The translations under genes were made by a program, and so were the position numbers. Of a stretch of 64,000 bases of DNA, positions 10,269 through 22,024 are shown in pieces. The notes under the pieces were generated by a model. The model was not told the origin of the DNA. It made no database searches and saw only the letters and a list, made by a program, of their open reading frames with translations. The stretch is from Saccharum officinarum. Lineage: Eukaryota > Streptophyta > Magnoliopsida > Poales > Poaceae. Each line of letters starts with the position of its first letter. Within the stretch, counting starts at the first letter, position 1. The stretch spans positions 23,847,511-23,911,510 of the forward strand of contig CM036159.1 of assembly GCA_020631735.1 (NCBI GenBank), given 5' to 3'.

Positions 10269-12227
10269 TGAAAGTCCCTAGTTTGGTTTTGGCTAATTGA
10301 TGAAACCTAAGTATGAATCACATGTGTTTGAGTGTTGATAGCAAAAGGTGATTGGTACACTCATAAGTGATGGCAAGATGCATGTTGATCATGATGACTT
10401 GGTGCCATCTTGGAGAAGAAGAGGAGATGGAGTGCAACCCTATGGAGCTCAAGACAAAGGTATCAATAGGATTTGTTTTTAGTGATCAAGACATCATAGA
10501 GGGTGTGATTACACTTAGGATCGATAGTCGTACTATAAAGAGGGAAATTTCTAGGGCTATTGATCACTTAAGTGCCATTAGATAAAGATTCATTTGCATA
10601 TGCATTTAGATCTAGTGGTGAGCTAACTTAACGCCTTGAAAATAATTATGAAAATGCTAACACACATTCACATGTCAATGTATTATTGGTGGTGTTAGCA
10701 CATTTATGAAGGCGGTGGAGTTTGAGCGGTAGAGATGGGTTTGGAATTTGGCGCTTTCCGGGAAGTGGAAACACTATTTTCTGAGTGACCGGACGCGGTG
10801 GTCGAACCGAACGGACGCTAGGGTCGCATCTGGTCAATTCATCCCACGTGCAGAGGCAGGGCACACACCGGTGCGTCCAGTCGATCACGGGATCGGCGCG
10901 TTCGGTCAGGCACCCAGAGAAGCAACGCGTTGAGCAGGGTTGATCAGACGCTGTGACGCGTTCGGACAGTCACGATCGGACGCGTCCGGTCACGAAAAAA
11001 CCCTCTCTGATAGCTCTCTGTACCCGACCGGATGCCACGTTGTGGCGTGTCTAGTCAGCCTCTCAGCAGTGCGAGCATCTGGCGACCGGATGCTAGGGCG
11101 CGTCCGATCAAACCAAGCGGCACGTCCGGTCACTTTTGAGCATGTGAGACTTCGTTTAAGTGACCGTTACGATTGAATGAATGAGATTTAAAACTTAACA
11201 CGTGGTGATCATCGGGCGGTGGTGCGAGACGTGACCGGACGCTGTGTTCACGTCCGGTCAGATCGACCGGCGCGTCTGGTCAGCACGATAGCAGCAGCAC
11301 TTTGTTCCTAACGGCTCTATTCTTTGGAGTTGCTTATAAATATGTGTTTGGCTAGTTTGGGGAGAACTCTCTTGGACATTTTTTACTCTCTAACATCCCC
11401 TTGAGCTGAGCACATCTCCTCTCACTCATCTCTCTTGTTTGATTACCTAATCAAAGTGAGATTGAGTGATCTCAAGTGTATTTGCTTGTGAGTTTGCATC
11501 TAGTTGGCACTTGGGTGTTCTTGTGCTGCAGGATTCTTATTTCTCTTGGTGGTTGCCGTCACCTAGACGGCTTGGAGCAGCGGAGGAGGTCCGGCACGAG
11601 TTGGAGGTTGTTCATGTCCGGCTTCGGCGACTTGTGAGGGGTTTTGCACCTTTCCGGGCGAAGAGCCATAAGGTAGCTCTAATATATTACGTGTGTCATT
11701 GAGTTACCTCACTAGCGGTAAGTTCTTGCAGCACTCTTGGAGGGCTTAGGTGTAAATTCCCAATTAGTCGCCTAACCACGTAGTGTTGGTCGATAGAACG
11801 GGGACTAGCGTGCTGGCAAGCACGTGAACCTCGGGAGAAAATCTTGGTGTCTCGCTTGATATTGTGATTGATTGTCTCCCGGTGATTGGCTTCACATTGG
11901 TATTCTTCATTGGTTCACTTGCCTCTACATGTCGGTATAAAATCATCTTCTCATCGTTTACTTACCGCAACTTTACCTTGTGTTTTAGCTTGTTTAGTTG
12001 TGTTTGTTCTTGTTGCTAGCACTCTAGGTACTAGTAGTTGTAGCAACCTAGCTTGTGTGTGCCATAAAGACATTAGGTAACTAGAATTGCAACTAGGTGG
12101 CTTGCTTAACACTTAGAGCTAGAGCAAACCGCATTCATCGCCATTTGTGTTACTAATCCTTGCCCTAATGATTTGTAGAGTTTTAATTTAGGATATTCAC
12201 CCCTTTCTAGCCAATTTGGACCTTTCA
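10269..12227 (+). mobile_element. LTR (family 1, copy A), 1,959 bp, probable solo LTR
   Basis: Starts TGAAAGTCCCTAGTTTGG and ends CCAATTTGGACCTTTCA, so it has the 5'-TG...CA-3' ends of an LTR. Neighbouring pentamers GTTGC (10264-10268) and GTCAC (12228-12232) could be one duplication that has since taken two transitions. No second LTR, primer site or gag/pol is next to it. The interior carries many copies of a CCGGACG/CGTCCGG motif (about 10785-11290). Copies B (16214) and C (38460) share both ends. Confidence 0.75.
10785..11290. repeat. CCGGACG / CGTCCGG repeat cassette inside LTR copy A
   Basis: Around ten occurrences of short palindromic words such as GACCGGACGC and GCGTCCGGTC, in both orientations and irregularly spaced. 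The same cassette is present at about 39390-39780 in copy C and absent from copy B. Confidence 0.75.
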
Positions 12228-12665
12228 GTCACCAAGTTCGAGCTCTCGCTCTCGCAGTCCGTGGCCATGCACGATGCCTCGTAGCACCCGTACCCATCGT
12301 GCGTGACAACTGCCCACGCCTGCTGCACCTCGTCGTCCAGACGGTGTGGTCGTCGTGCCATGGAGGAGCTCACCGACGCCATGGCGCACCGACGGAGGCG
12401 CGAGGTCGCCACGCTCACAGAGAGGCACACCGTGTCCCGCTTCGCACACAAGGGCAGGATCTAGGTAACCTCCACTTCTTTGTGCGCAGGGGTTATGGCT
12501 ATGCTACTCCATCATCCTACACCATCTTCACTCATCCTGTGCTGCTCATCCAGTGCCGATGGCAGGGATTGAGCATGACTGAGCCGGACGACGACTCCGT
12601 CCTCCTCCACCGCGGCTCCGCACTTTGTTCAATAAACCTTGGCACCTTGCGAGTCAGCCATCAGT
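12228..12665 (+). pseudogene. Unidentified gene remnant, 3' part
   Basis: GC-rich sequence resumes directly after LTR copy A. The frame in phase with the left flank reads VTKFELSLSQSVAMHD and reaches TAG after a few more codons. A second frame from ATG at 12360 reads EELTDAMAHRRRREVATLTE and ends at the TAG of 'atctaggtaacc', which can also be read as a splice donor. Probably exons of a decayed or captured gene; family not recognised. Confidence 0.35.
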
Positions 12666-15273
12666 AGGCCTCACCGAGTCACCATTTGCCAGATGTCTAC
12701 ATGGCGAACATCAGCCTAAGCATTTTTCGGGTAGGACCATAGGTGTAGTGTTTCTTTTGATTTTTTTTCCATTTTCCTTTTGAGCGTCAACTCATGTTCA
12801 CCAACCTGCTAACCAGCGTCCAAGGATGCATTAGGTGAACTACATATCTATACATCCCAGTAAGTAGTTGATCCACATCCACCCGTGTTTTTTATTTATT
12901 TTTCCTTTATCCACCTGCAAGATTTATATTTCAGGTGGCAATCAAGTGGCTACTGAATTCACCTAACCATGCTTGCCTGGTTATTTCGTGAACATGTTGT
13001 TGCCATCTCTACAAATATATGCAAGAATGAAATAATCAAGGAAAGGACTTGCCCTGACTTGTTTAATTGTATTACTATTGAATTTAACTGACCATGTGTG
13101 GAGTTTGTAAATTCATTTAATATCATTGTGCTTTGTTCTTTGGTTCTGTATTGTAGATTACAAGAGCATGCGCTCGAGTGGCCGGGATGACCCATAGTAA
13201 GGTAACCCCATGGCTATTATTAGCTATTATGGTGTTTGTGTTTCTTATTAGATCTAACTCTATGTTATGGTGTTCTGAAACTCTATCATTAACTTCCTGC
13301 GTGATATGGTCGAACTTCCCTTAGTTTCACTCTGCCTTGTTGGGTTGGCCTGGGTGTGAAATTCCTCTTTGCTTGAGACATTTCATTACAGTAAGTGCAA
13401 CATATAATGGCAAGATTTGAATAGTTTTGGTTTTCTCAACCTTTCATGTTCTTTCGGTATTAAAATATCATCCAATCACTTAATATGTAAACAAAGGTGA
13501 GTTTTCCTTTGTGACACTGTAATGTTACATATTCTGCTACTCTCTCATCTCTCTTTCGTCATAGGAGTATAGGAACAAGGACTGCTCCATTCTTTTCCTT
13601 CTTTTCATCTTTGCATGTCTTTAGGACAGTGGCAGGTAGCATATGGACAGAATGGTCCTTATTAGTTGGTATAGTTGATACTTTTGGATAAAGCCACTAT
13701 ATATGAAAGGTAGAGGCATAATTGCAGCCTCAGTTCAGCAGCACCATTCTCGTGTGTTCACGTATGTGCGCACACTTTGATCTCCTCTTCTTCAACCTCT
13801 AGCGTGTGTGTGCATGAGTCAAGGGTGTGGTCATACTCACCTTGAGTGACAAAGCCGGCCAACATGTAACATTGTAGTGTTGTAGTTCCTGTTATTTGTT
13901 TCTAGCTTCTGTTTCAAGGAGTGAATTATAGTAGTATTTTATTTTCTTTTGCATGCCAAACATCAGGTTCTTTACTCCCTAGATTTATCACCATCACCCA
14001 CTAGCAGTGACAATCTGGTAGTAAATCAAAACTAATCACTACCAAAATCTGAAATCAGCCAAAATAGGAGATGAAGTTCAATTGGTACCAATTAGAACTC
14101 TACCAGTTTGGCTTACAAGTGATTTGCATAGAAAAAGATGCAATGAACAGTTGGATCTTGAGGTCACTACAGATGCCTTCCACTCTAGGAATTACAAGAA
14201 CCACGAATCTAATGCAATTATAAACTGCTCACTGGAGTCTACGACTCACTGAATAAAAAGAAGCTAACATTAATGAGTGCAGGAACAGACAAAATACCTT
14301 GGTAGCAATGCTTGGCTGCTTGCGATTTTTTCTTGAAATGAATGGGAAATAGTGCGGTTATGAACTTGGTCACTTGTATTTTTCCTCATCAGTGCGTTGA
14401 GACTTCAGTGAAAGATTTGTTCATTGTCCGACAAGTGCAGTTTCTTGGCTACAATATATTATTCCAAAAATTAAAAGTGCTACTTGTTTCAATCATCCTA
14501 AACAAGGACCCATAGGTGGATGCTTGTTTTTTAATGTTAATTACATGGCACTGATAGCTTTAGCTAGCTTAGGTATGAAAGATTGTATTTTAATATTTTG
14601 ATTTATTTAGATAACTAAACCTGCATCTTATGTCCATTTCAATTTTGTGCTATACAGGTGCACGCCAAGCAGTATTCAGATTGTACCTGGAAGTCTGACG
14701 GTGCTGATAGATGCTACCACCCTAATTTCAAATTGGGTAGCTAGTTAGCCTTCTGTTTTGACATTTTCATGACATCTTACAGGTGCAAGACTTTTAAAAT
14801 TGTCTTACGTTTTCCCCTAGAGCGAACAAGTATGAAATTCTTAAGTAAATTCAATTAGCAACTATATGTACAAATTTTAAAATTACCTTGTCCAGTCCGT
14901 GGGATCGTAGTGACAAGATCATCACTGTGGAATGGGCGTGAGAGCACCACCACGTACTATTCTATGACTCCTGTTACAACGCACGAGCATTTAACCTTGT
15001 ACAACTTTACTTTAGCATGAGAATATAGCGGATATATATTCCAAGTCTTTGTTGTGTTTACATCATTTCCCAAAATTTTATTGAATTTCCAATGATTTCT
15101 TGCATCGCCCTTTGTGTTCTTTGGAGATCCTTTGGCCTCTAAAATTCTTTCTTGGTGGAGGATTTATTATCCCAAATTCCACTGCATGCATGGTTGTTGA
15201 GAAAATAAATTGACACTGCCAAGCGGCATGAGATTCTATGTATATTCGTAGCAACGCACGGGTACTCAACTAG
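12666..15273 (+). other. Intergenic or intron-like sequence ending in a possible Helitron 3' terminus
   Basis: Low-GC sequence. One exon-like island at 14659-14737 follows 'ctatacag', precedes 'gtagctag', and reads VHAKQYSDCTWKSDGADRCY; family unknown. At 15248-15273 the sequence 'gtagcaacgcacgggtactc' followed by aactag resembles the common grass Helitron 3' end (a CTAG terminus before T). No matching 5' TC end was located, so the Helitron reading is tentative. Confidence 0.3.
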
Positions 15274-15668
15274 TATAAATATGATGTTCTATGAAGTATT
15301 TTTGATGATCACGTAGTACACATGTGGTGTTCTAGTTGTATTTTATAATGTTTACATAGTATGTAATGTGATGTTGTATGATATTTTTTTTGTGATATCT
15401 AGTAATATATCTAGGATATATTTTATGTTCACGTAGTATACACATGATATTCTATAATGTATTTTGTAGTGCTGACGTAATATACATGTCATGTTCTATT
15501 ATGTATTTTACGATGTTTTTTATTATTTTTATTTTTCCTCATGTTATTTGTTATAATATTAATATGTGATGTTCTATATTCACATTGTATAAATAAGACG
15601 TTCTATGATTATCTTTGAGTGAAACTTAATAAAAGGAAATTTGTTGTTATATAATGTATTTTTGTTGT

Positions 15669-15669
15669 G

Positions 15670-15761
<92 letters not shown>
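15669..15761. repeat. Compound (TC)n(TA)n microsatellite
   Basis: About 23 bp of TC repeats run directly into about 69 bp of TA repeats. The poly-Ser/Leu/Tyr/Ile frame across it is spurious. Confidence 0.95.
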
Positions 15762-15765
<4 letters not shown>

Positions 15766-16208
15766 AATTGTCTTTAGAAGGACCTAGAACATCATATCTG
15801 CTCAATAAAAAATATTCTATCTTCATGAAAAAATGTTATTTAACATTTTTTTCTTAATATACTAAGCAGGATCTTGTTTTCAAAGATTTATCATAAGAAA
15901 CATAATGACACAATTAGAATTTAATTTTGAAACTCGGCTTAGGAAATATTGTACAATCTTTTTAACTTCCAGACACTTTTTATTGCGACGTAACTTCCAA
16001 ACACTTCTGCATGTATATGGATGATGTTAGCAAAAGTATTTCACCTGCATTTGTACTTTTCGCTATGTGTGCTGGGCTTTCCTCCTTACTCGCTCAGCCA
16101 CACTGGTTTTCATACACGATCCAACATAAGTGTCTTTCGGCCCACTATTAACAAACCACATATACAGCTCAACATGAGTCTTTCGGTCCACTATAATAAA
16201 CCACGTGC
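15762..16208. other. Intergenic, nothing recognised
   Basis: AT-rich, no supported feature. It ends at the target site of LTR copy B. Confidence 0.4.
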
Positions 16209-16213
16209 ACGAT

Positions 16214-17519
16214 TAAAAGTCCCTAGTTTGGTTTTGGCTAATTGATGAAACGTAGGACTAACCTTTGTATCTAAGTGGATGATTTAGATAAAGGTGGTCA
16301 TTGAATATGAGACATGACATTGACTCATGTGACCAAGATGGTGAAGACCAAGATAAAGCTTGGCTCGATGGACCGGTTGTGAAGGTGAAGGGCAAGTCGA
16401 GGCTTCGAAGCGAAGGACCATGCGATGGTGAAGCTTGAGCAAGACTTGGAGTCGACGGACCGATGCAACGGTGAAGAGCAAGTAAAGTCAAGGTCGATGG
16501 ATCGAGATGGTCATGTGATGATATAAAGTGGATCATATCATTTGGAGAAACAAAATGGGCTCAAGGCAAAGGTATAACCATATGACCATTTTGTTTTGCA
16601 CTCAAGACACCATAGATGGTGTGAGTGGTTTAGGATCGATAGCCGAACTATTAAGAGGGGAAGTCTTATCGGTTACTCGACACACGGGTGCTACTAGGTG
16701 AATTCATGAAGTGCATTGCATGTAGGGCCTAATGAGCTAATTGAAAAACCTTTGAAAATGATTATGGAAATGCTAACACACGGGCACAAGGTGGTGATCG
16801 CTTGTTGGTGTTGGCACATTTGCGAAGGCGGCGGTGTTGGCACATTTGCAAAAGAAGGAGATTGTTCTTGGCCACCTCCGATTGATTATAAGAGGTTCTT
16901 GTGCTTTCCTCGGCGGAGTGCCAAAAGCAACTCTAATATATTATGCGTGTCATTGAGTTACCTCACTTGAGAGTCGTGTCTTGCGGTGCCTTGCAGGGCG
17001 TGCCTTGAGGGGCAAGTGACTTGAGGGTCACACCGAGAAACCATCTAAGTGTTGGTCGACACAACCGGTGACGTAGCTTGTCGGTGCACAAGTGAACACC
17101 GGGTGAACAAAAATATTGTGTCTCTTGTCTCCCGGTGATTGGTCTTCATATTGTGTTATTGTCAATATTGATTGATTGTATATCATCTTGGTGATTGGCA
17201 ACATCTTCACTCCACCGTCGGTATAAGAATCACAATCCTCTCTCTTGCATTTACATTTATTAGATTATCTTGTGTAGCTCTAGTGGTAGCTTTGCTAGTA
17301 GTGTTGTTAGCTTGCTCATTAGTATAAAATTAGTGGCATAGCCCTTACGTGAACTAGAGATCATAGTCTACTAGACTTATGGATAGGAGGCTTGCATCAC
17401 AACCGTAAGCCAAACAAAATTCGCTTTACGCCGTTTGTTATTCTAACAAGTTTGCTTAGTAGTTCTTGTAGAATTTTTTATAGGCTATTCATCCCCCTCT
17501 AGCCATTTAGGACCTTACA
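16214..17519 (+). mobile_element. Solo LTR (family 1, copy B), 1,306 bp
   Basis: Starts TAAAAGTCCCTAGTTTGG (the first TG has become TA) and ends CCATTTAGGACCTTACA. It is flanked by a perfect 5-bp target duplication ACGAT at 16209-16213 and 17520-17524. There is no internal region or second LTR, so it is a solo LTR. It is about 650 bp shorter than copies A and C because the CCGGACG cassette and its surroundings are missing. Confidence 0.9.
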
Positions 17520-17524
17520 ACGAT

Positions 17525-18832
17525 CAATTACTCTATCGGCATCGGCACGTATCAGTCCCCCGCGCCCACCAGGAAATGGTCATGCCTGTGCCAGCAAGAC
17601 AGGATCTGTGCCAGGTCCCGCAACAGGAACTCCACCAGTGCCTTGTCGTGTCTCGCAGATACGTAGAGCAGGCTCAGATCGAGCACGTAGGGCAATGAGT
17701 CGAGAGCCGCTTAGTAGGACAGGAATGCTCTGCGTCCGGGCGTCCGTTCGTCCAGACGCTCCGTTGCTGGACCACGACGCTAGCCTAACATTCACTTATT
17801 TCTATCCACTCGTTCCTCTTTCTATCGTCTTGTCTGCTCGCCTGCTGTCTCCGAGCTCACGGTCGTCTTCGAGGCGCACCGCTCGGCTGCTAGCTTTGCC
17901 AGGCATGGCGCACGACCGCCTCCGAGTCACGGCGCTTGGCTGCGGGCCCTGCCAGGCGTGGCACGCTGTTGCCCTCTCCAAGTCACGTGACTGTGACCTT
18001 CCCGCCGCTCGTGCGACCGATGCCTTCCTTCCACGACGTGCTGCCATTGACGTTGGCCCCCGCCTACGAGCGCCGCCAAGCCACTGCCTCCGGTGAACAC
18101 CACACACCGACGAGTTCCCATTCTGCCGAGCAGCAAGAAGATGTTGCGTTGAAAGCACATGTTGCAAGAGTATGTTTTAATTATTTCAGATGCTTCAGAG
18201 ACATGTTGCAAGTGTTTCATATGGATGTTGCACATGTTACAATTATTGTACACGTATATTGCAAGTGTCCGTTCTAAATTGTTGTACATGTATGTTGTTG
18301 GCGGATGGGGCATGCGGCGCGCCTAGGGTCCTTTGAACGAGACGTGCTCGTCCTTGTCACGGCTCCCTGGTCCCACCCGCACGGAGAGTGAGGAGGGGGG
18401 TAAGGGGGAAGGAGTGGCGGGGCGAGACGGACGAGGGTGAGGTACGCGTGCGTGGCGGGACGAGACAGATGGGGAAGGACTGCACGATACGGTGGGTGTG
18501 CGGCGTATTTCTGCTAAACCGTTGAGTACCATTCCATGGAATCCTATCTCATCGGACATCCGGAGCCAGCAATTTTCGAAGGAAGAGGCTCGGAAGGAGA
18601 TGACGGGAGAGCAGAGATACAACGGCGGAACGATAAGTTGACGGAAGTAGTATAAACCAATAATGTTGTGACCTTTCGGTGCCATAAAGCAAAGAAATGA
18701 ACCTTTAATGGTACATCGCTAAACTTGACATCTTTTAATGGAACGCAGTCAACGCACACAATTTTCATAAAAAAAAGTAACAAGTGATGAACTAGCTAGA
18801 TAAACGCCGCTCTCCTGTCGAGGGTGAGGTGA
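17525..18832. other. GC-rich intergenic block of unknown origin
   Basis: 17600-18120 and 18300-18500 are GC-rich and open in several frames on both strands with no recognisable motif. 18140-18290 holds a degenerate repeat of 'atgttgcaagtgtttcatat'-like phrases, a common grass interspersed sequence. 18500-18832 is the 3' flank of the homeobox gene on the minus strand. Confidence 0.35.
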
Positions 18833-20231
18833 TCAAGAAGACGAGGAGGCGCTGGCGTCGTCGTCTCGGGAGACTGCGGAACCCTCGGAGAACTCGTCCT
18901 GGTACATCTCCTCGATCATGGGCTTCCACAGCCGCACGCGCGCGTTGATGAACCAGTTGGATATCTGCTCATCAATCATCACCACCAAGTGTGCAGCCGG
19001 TTAGTTACCCTGCGCAGCTAATACGATGCCAAATACAGATCAACGCATCTGTGGAGCGTCGTGCTCGTGTCGAGCGGAACTACGGACCTGGCGCCTGCTT
19101 AAGCCGGTGGTCACCGCCAGCCTTAGCTTCTCGCCGTCGTCGGGGTACCTGTTGCGTCGCAGGACGATGCGCCGCCATGGATTCCCATTATTATACTGCG
19201 ATGCAATGCAAGCACAGGTGGTGTGGTATCATGACGGGGTTTCGTTTCGTGCACTTACGGGTGGAGGAAGTGGTCGAAGAGCCACGCCCGGAGCACGGCC
19301 ACGGAGCCATCCGGCAGGCCACTGAGCGGCCGCCACGACGCCTGCTCCGCCCGCGCCGCTGCGGCCAGCTTCGTCCGCCGGGCCACCCTCTCCACCAGCT
19401 CCTCGGTCACCTCTTCCTCGTCGTCGTCATCGTCGTGGTCCTCCTCGCCGCCGCGCCGCAGAGACCTCCTCGCCGCGGCGACGGCGTGGAGCCTGAGCCT
19501 GCGCAGTATGACGCGGCGCAGGTTGCCGAAGTGGCGCGCCATGGCCCGTGCCATCAGGGACGTGTACGCCGCCGCCGAGCCGTCGCCCAGCGCCGGCTCG
19601 AACGACGACACCACGCGCCCCAGCTCTCCGAAGTAGCGCTCCCGCCGGCTCTCCAGCTGCGACGCAAGCGAGAAGACCAATCAGCATTCAGCAAACAAAA
19701 ACATCGCGACGCCGCTACACATCCGATGCAAGGCAACACAACCGCACGGACCTCGGTGAGCAGGCCGAGGAGCTTGGCCTGGACGCCGTCGCCGTCACCG
19801 TCGTTCGCGGCGGCCCGAATCACCGACCGGTGACGACCGCCGCCCTCGAGCCGCTCCGCAGCCTGATCCTCGTCTCCGTCCTCGCCAGCCGCCAGGTCGG
19901 CCACGCGCACGACCTCGCCCAGCAGCTCCTGCGCCGGCCTCAGGTACCGGGACCCGCGGAGCACGGCCACCGTCGCGGGTGCTGCCGGCGCCGGCGCGAC
20001 ACCGCACGAGCAGCGGCGGCGCTCGGCGGCCGAGCCGAGTGGGTCGAGACTCAGGTGCAGCGGGCCAGCAGGCCCAGCACCGTTGGACCCGTCGTCGGCC
20101 TGACGGTGGGCATCGTCGCAGTAGCGACACTGCTCGAACCGGAACGGCGCCGGCTGTGGGGGTGGCGCGGGCTCGTTGCGAGCTTGCTTTGGTGATCCCT
20201 TGTCATGCTGCTGCTGCGTCGCCATGACCAT
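18833..20231 (-). CDS. BEL1-like TALE homeodomain transcription factor, short form (4 exons, 356 aa)
   Basis: Exons on the minus strand: 20231-19752, 19656-19259, 19148-19088, 18964-18833. Introns of 95, 110 and 123 nt all have GT-AG borders. The 61-nt third exon, splitting the homeodomain after the PYP loop and before ISNWF, is also present in the second BEL1-like gene at 29547-32722. Residues 93-104 ([12 protein letters not shown]) are the SKY box and 161-212 the BELL helix. 231-242 is an acidic run. The homeodomain is about 267-329 with PYP at 293-295 and WFIN at 317-320. The tail after the homeodomain is only about 25 Ser-rich residues. BEL1 proteins act in the nucleus as KNOX partners in meristem and organ patterning. 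Two in-frame ATGs (20231, 20225) compete; I took the first. The frame is intact. The SKY box is diverged and there is no C-terminal VSLTLGL motif, so it is a divergent paralogue. Confidence 0.93.
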
Positions 20232-20267
20232 TGGTAGCTACGGAGTACACCACGGGACGGACGCCTT

Positions 20268-20539
20268 GGCCGTGTTTAGTTGCCCCAATTTCGGGCAGTG
20301 GATTCACTGTTCACTGCTGTAGCGTACTGTAGCATTTTGTTTTTATTTGGTAAAAATTGTTCAAACATTGACTAATTAGGTTCAAAATGTTCGTCTCGCA
20401 AAGTATAACAAAACTGTGCAATTAGTTTTTGATTTCATCTACATTTAGTACTCAATGCATGTGCCGATATTTTAATGTGACGGGGAATCTTCTTTTTGCA
20501 TAGTGGAATTTGGGGAAATATTTAGGATCTAAACAGGCC
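20268..20539. mobile_element. MITE in the promoter of the short BEL1-like gene
   Basis: Begins GGCCGTGTTTAGTTGCC and ends GGATCTAAACAGGCC, with the subfamily interior ('gttcgtctcgcaaagta', 'gtagcattttgttttta'). It starts only 36 bp upstream of the ATG at 20231, so any core promoter or 5' UTR of that gene must lie in or beyond it. Target duplication is unclear. Confidence 0.75.
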
Positions 20540-20567
20540 CCTAATGAACCGGTGCCCTGAGACATTA

Positions 20568-21007
20568 GACTACCCGCAGTGGATACTCTAAAACGATACT
20601 CTAAAGCTTTAGAGCATGAATATAGAGTAAAAACCGCTGCACTGGGTACTCTAAAACGATACTCTATCCTTTCTCTCACTCTATATTTAGAGTAGTACTG
20701 TGCTTACTCTATACTCTATAGTGGCGGGCCCCACTAGCTAAACAAAGGAAAAAATGCTATAACTCACAAACCAAAAATCCAAATTAAATTTTGATTGCAC
20801 CATTAAATTCGTCTCAATAAATCCTTCAAAACTAGATCACACATGGATATATTTAGATAAAGTGACAAGTGGGGTCCCATAGTGGATAGAGTGGATAGAG
20901 GATGATATAGAGGATGGATGGGTGCGGAAGAATTGAGTATAGAGGAGAGAATCTTGCTGACTAGGACGTATAGAGGATGAATATAGAGGTCCATGCGTGC
21001 GGTAGTC
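20568..21007. mobile_element. Harbinger-type MITE with GACTACCCGCA ends, 440 bp
   Basis: TIRs GACTACCCGCA and TGCGGTAGTC, bordered by TTA at 20565-20567 and 21008-21010. The left part has two copies of 'actctaaaacgatactcta'. The right part has many 'tagaggatgaatatagagg' phrases complementary to them, so the element can fold on itself. It is unrelated in TIR to the GTTTAGTT MITEs. Confidence 0.8.
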
Positions 21008-21253
21008 TTAATTCCGCAGACATCCCAAACGGCAGAAAGTTATCAGAAACAGTAGCAGTAGCAACTAACCACATCTATGATCTATCTGGGGTGAGGAAGG
21101 CAAACAAGACGATTGAACGTGTGCTCTGGCTGTAATTTGAAGCGGTGTTGCCGTGTTGGCGATTCAAATTAACATTAATAGGCGAGTAAAACAGAACTCT
21201 GCAATTTGATGCATGACTTACATTACCTTTTGTGGGGACTAGAGGCAGAAGAA

Positions 21254-21495
21254 GGCCACGTTTAGATGCTGAAAAAATTTCAAACTGATGAATAGTACCA
21301 CTTTCGTCTTATTTGGCAAATATTGTCCAATCATGTACCAACTAGGCTCAAAAGATTCATCTCGTGATTTTCAACTAAACTATATAATTAGTTATTTTTT
21401 TACCTACATTTACTACTTCATGCATGGGTCCAAAGATTGATGTGATGGAGAGAGAGTGAAAAAATTTCACTTTTGGAGTGCATCTAAACAAGGCC
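21254..21495. mobile_element. MITE, 'CACGTTTAGAT' subfamily
   Basis: GGCCACGTTTAGATGC at the left, GCATCTAAACAAGGCC at the right, flanked by GAA at 21251-21253 and 21496-21498. Same subfamily as 3099-3336. Confidence 0.8.
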
Positions 21496-21553
21496 GAACA
21501 AAGAAGCTAGCAGAGAGCAAGGCGATCTATATGCATGTGTATAGATAGATACA

Positions 21554-22024
21554 GGTAGTGTTTAGACGGTGTAAAAGTTGGTGTAAAGTTCATGTAGCAC
21601 TTTTCGTTGTTATTTAGTAAAATTTATCCAATCATGGACTAACTAGGCTCAAAAGATTCGTCTCGACATTTACAGACAAACTGTGCAATTAGTTATTTTT
21701 TTACCTACATTTAATGCTCCATGTATGTGTCTAAAGATTCGATGTGACGGGGAATCTTGTAAAATTTTTGGAAGTTTGAAGGGATCTAAAATAGTGTTTA
21801 GATGGTGTAAAAGTTGGTGTAAAATTCCGGTAGCACTTTTCGTTGTTATTTGGTAAAATTTATTCAATCATGGACTAACTAGGCTCAAAAGATTCGTCTC
21901 GACATTTACAGACAAACTGTGTAATTAGTTATTTTTTTAACTACATTTAATACTCCATGCATACGTCTAAAGATTCGATGTGACAGGAAATCTTGTAAAT
22001 TTTTTTTGGAAGTTTGAAGGGATA
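21554..22024. mobile_element. Tandem pair of 'GTGTTTAGA-GGTGTAAAAGT' MITEs
   Basis: Two near-identical units head to tail, 21554 to about 21790 and about 21791-22024. Each runs from 'gtgtttaga(c/t)ggtgtaaaag' to 'ggaagtttgaagggat' with the 'gattcgtctcgacattta' core. The junction shows no spacer, suggesting unequal exchange or a nested insertion. Confidence 0.75.

Noticed and set aside
18991..19833. 280-aa plus-strand ORF
   Set aside because: Antisense to exons 2 and 3 of the BEL1-like gene; openness results from high GC.
19548..20195. 215-aa plus-strand ORF
   Set aside because: Antisense shadow of exon 1 of the same gene.
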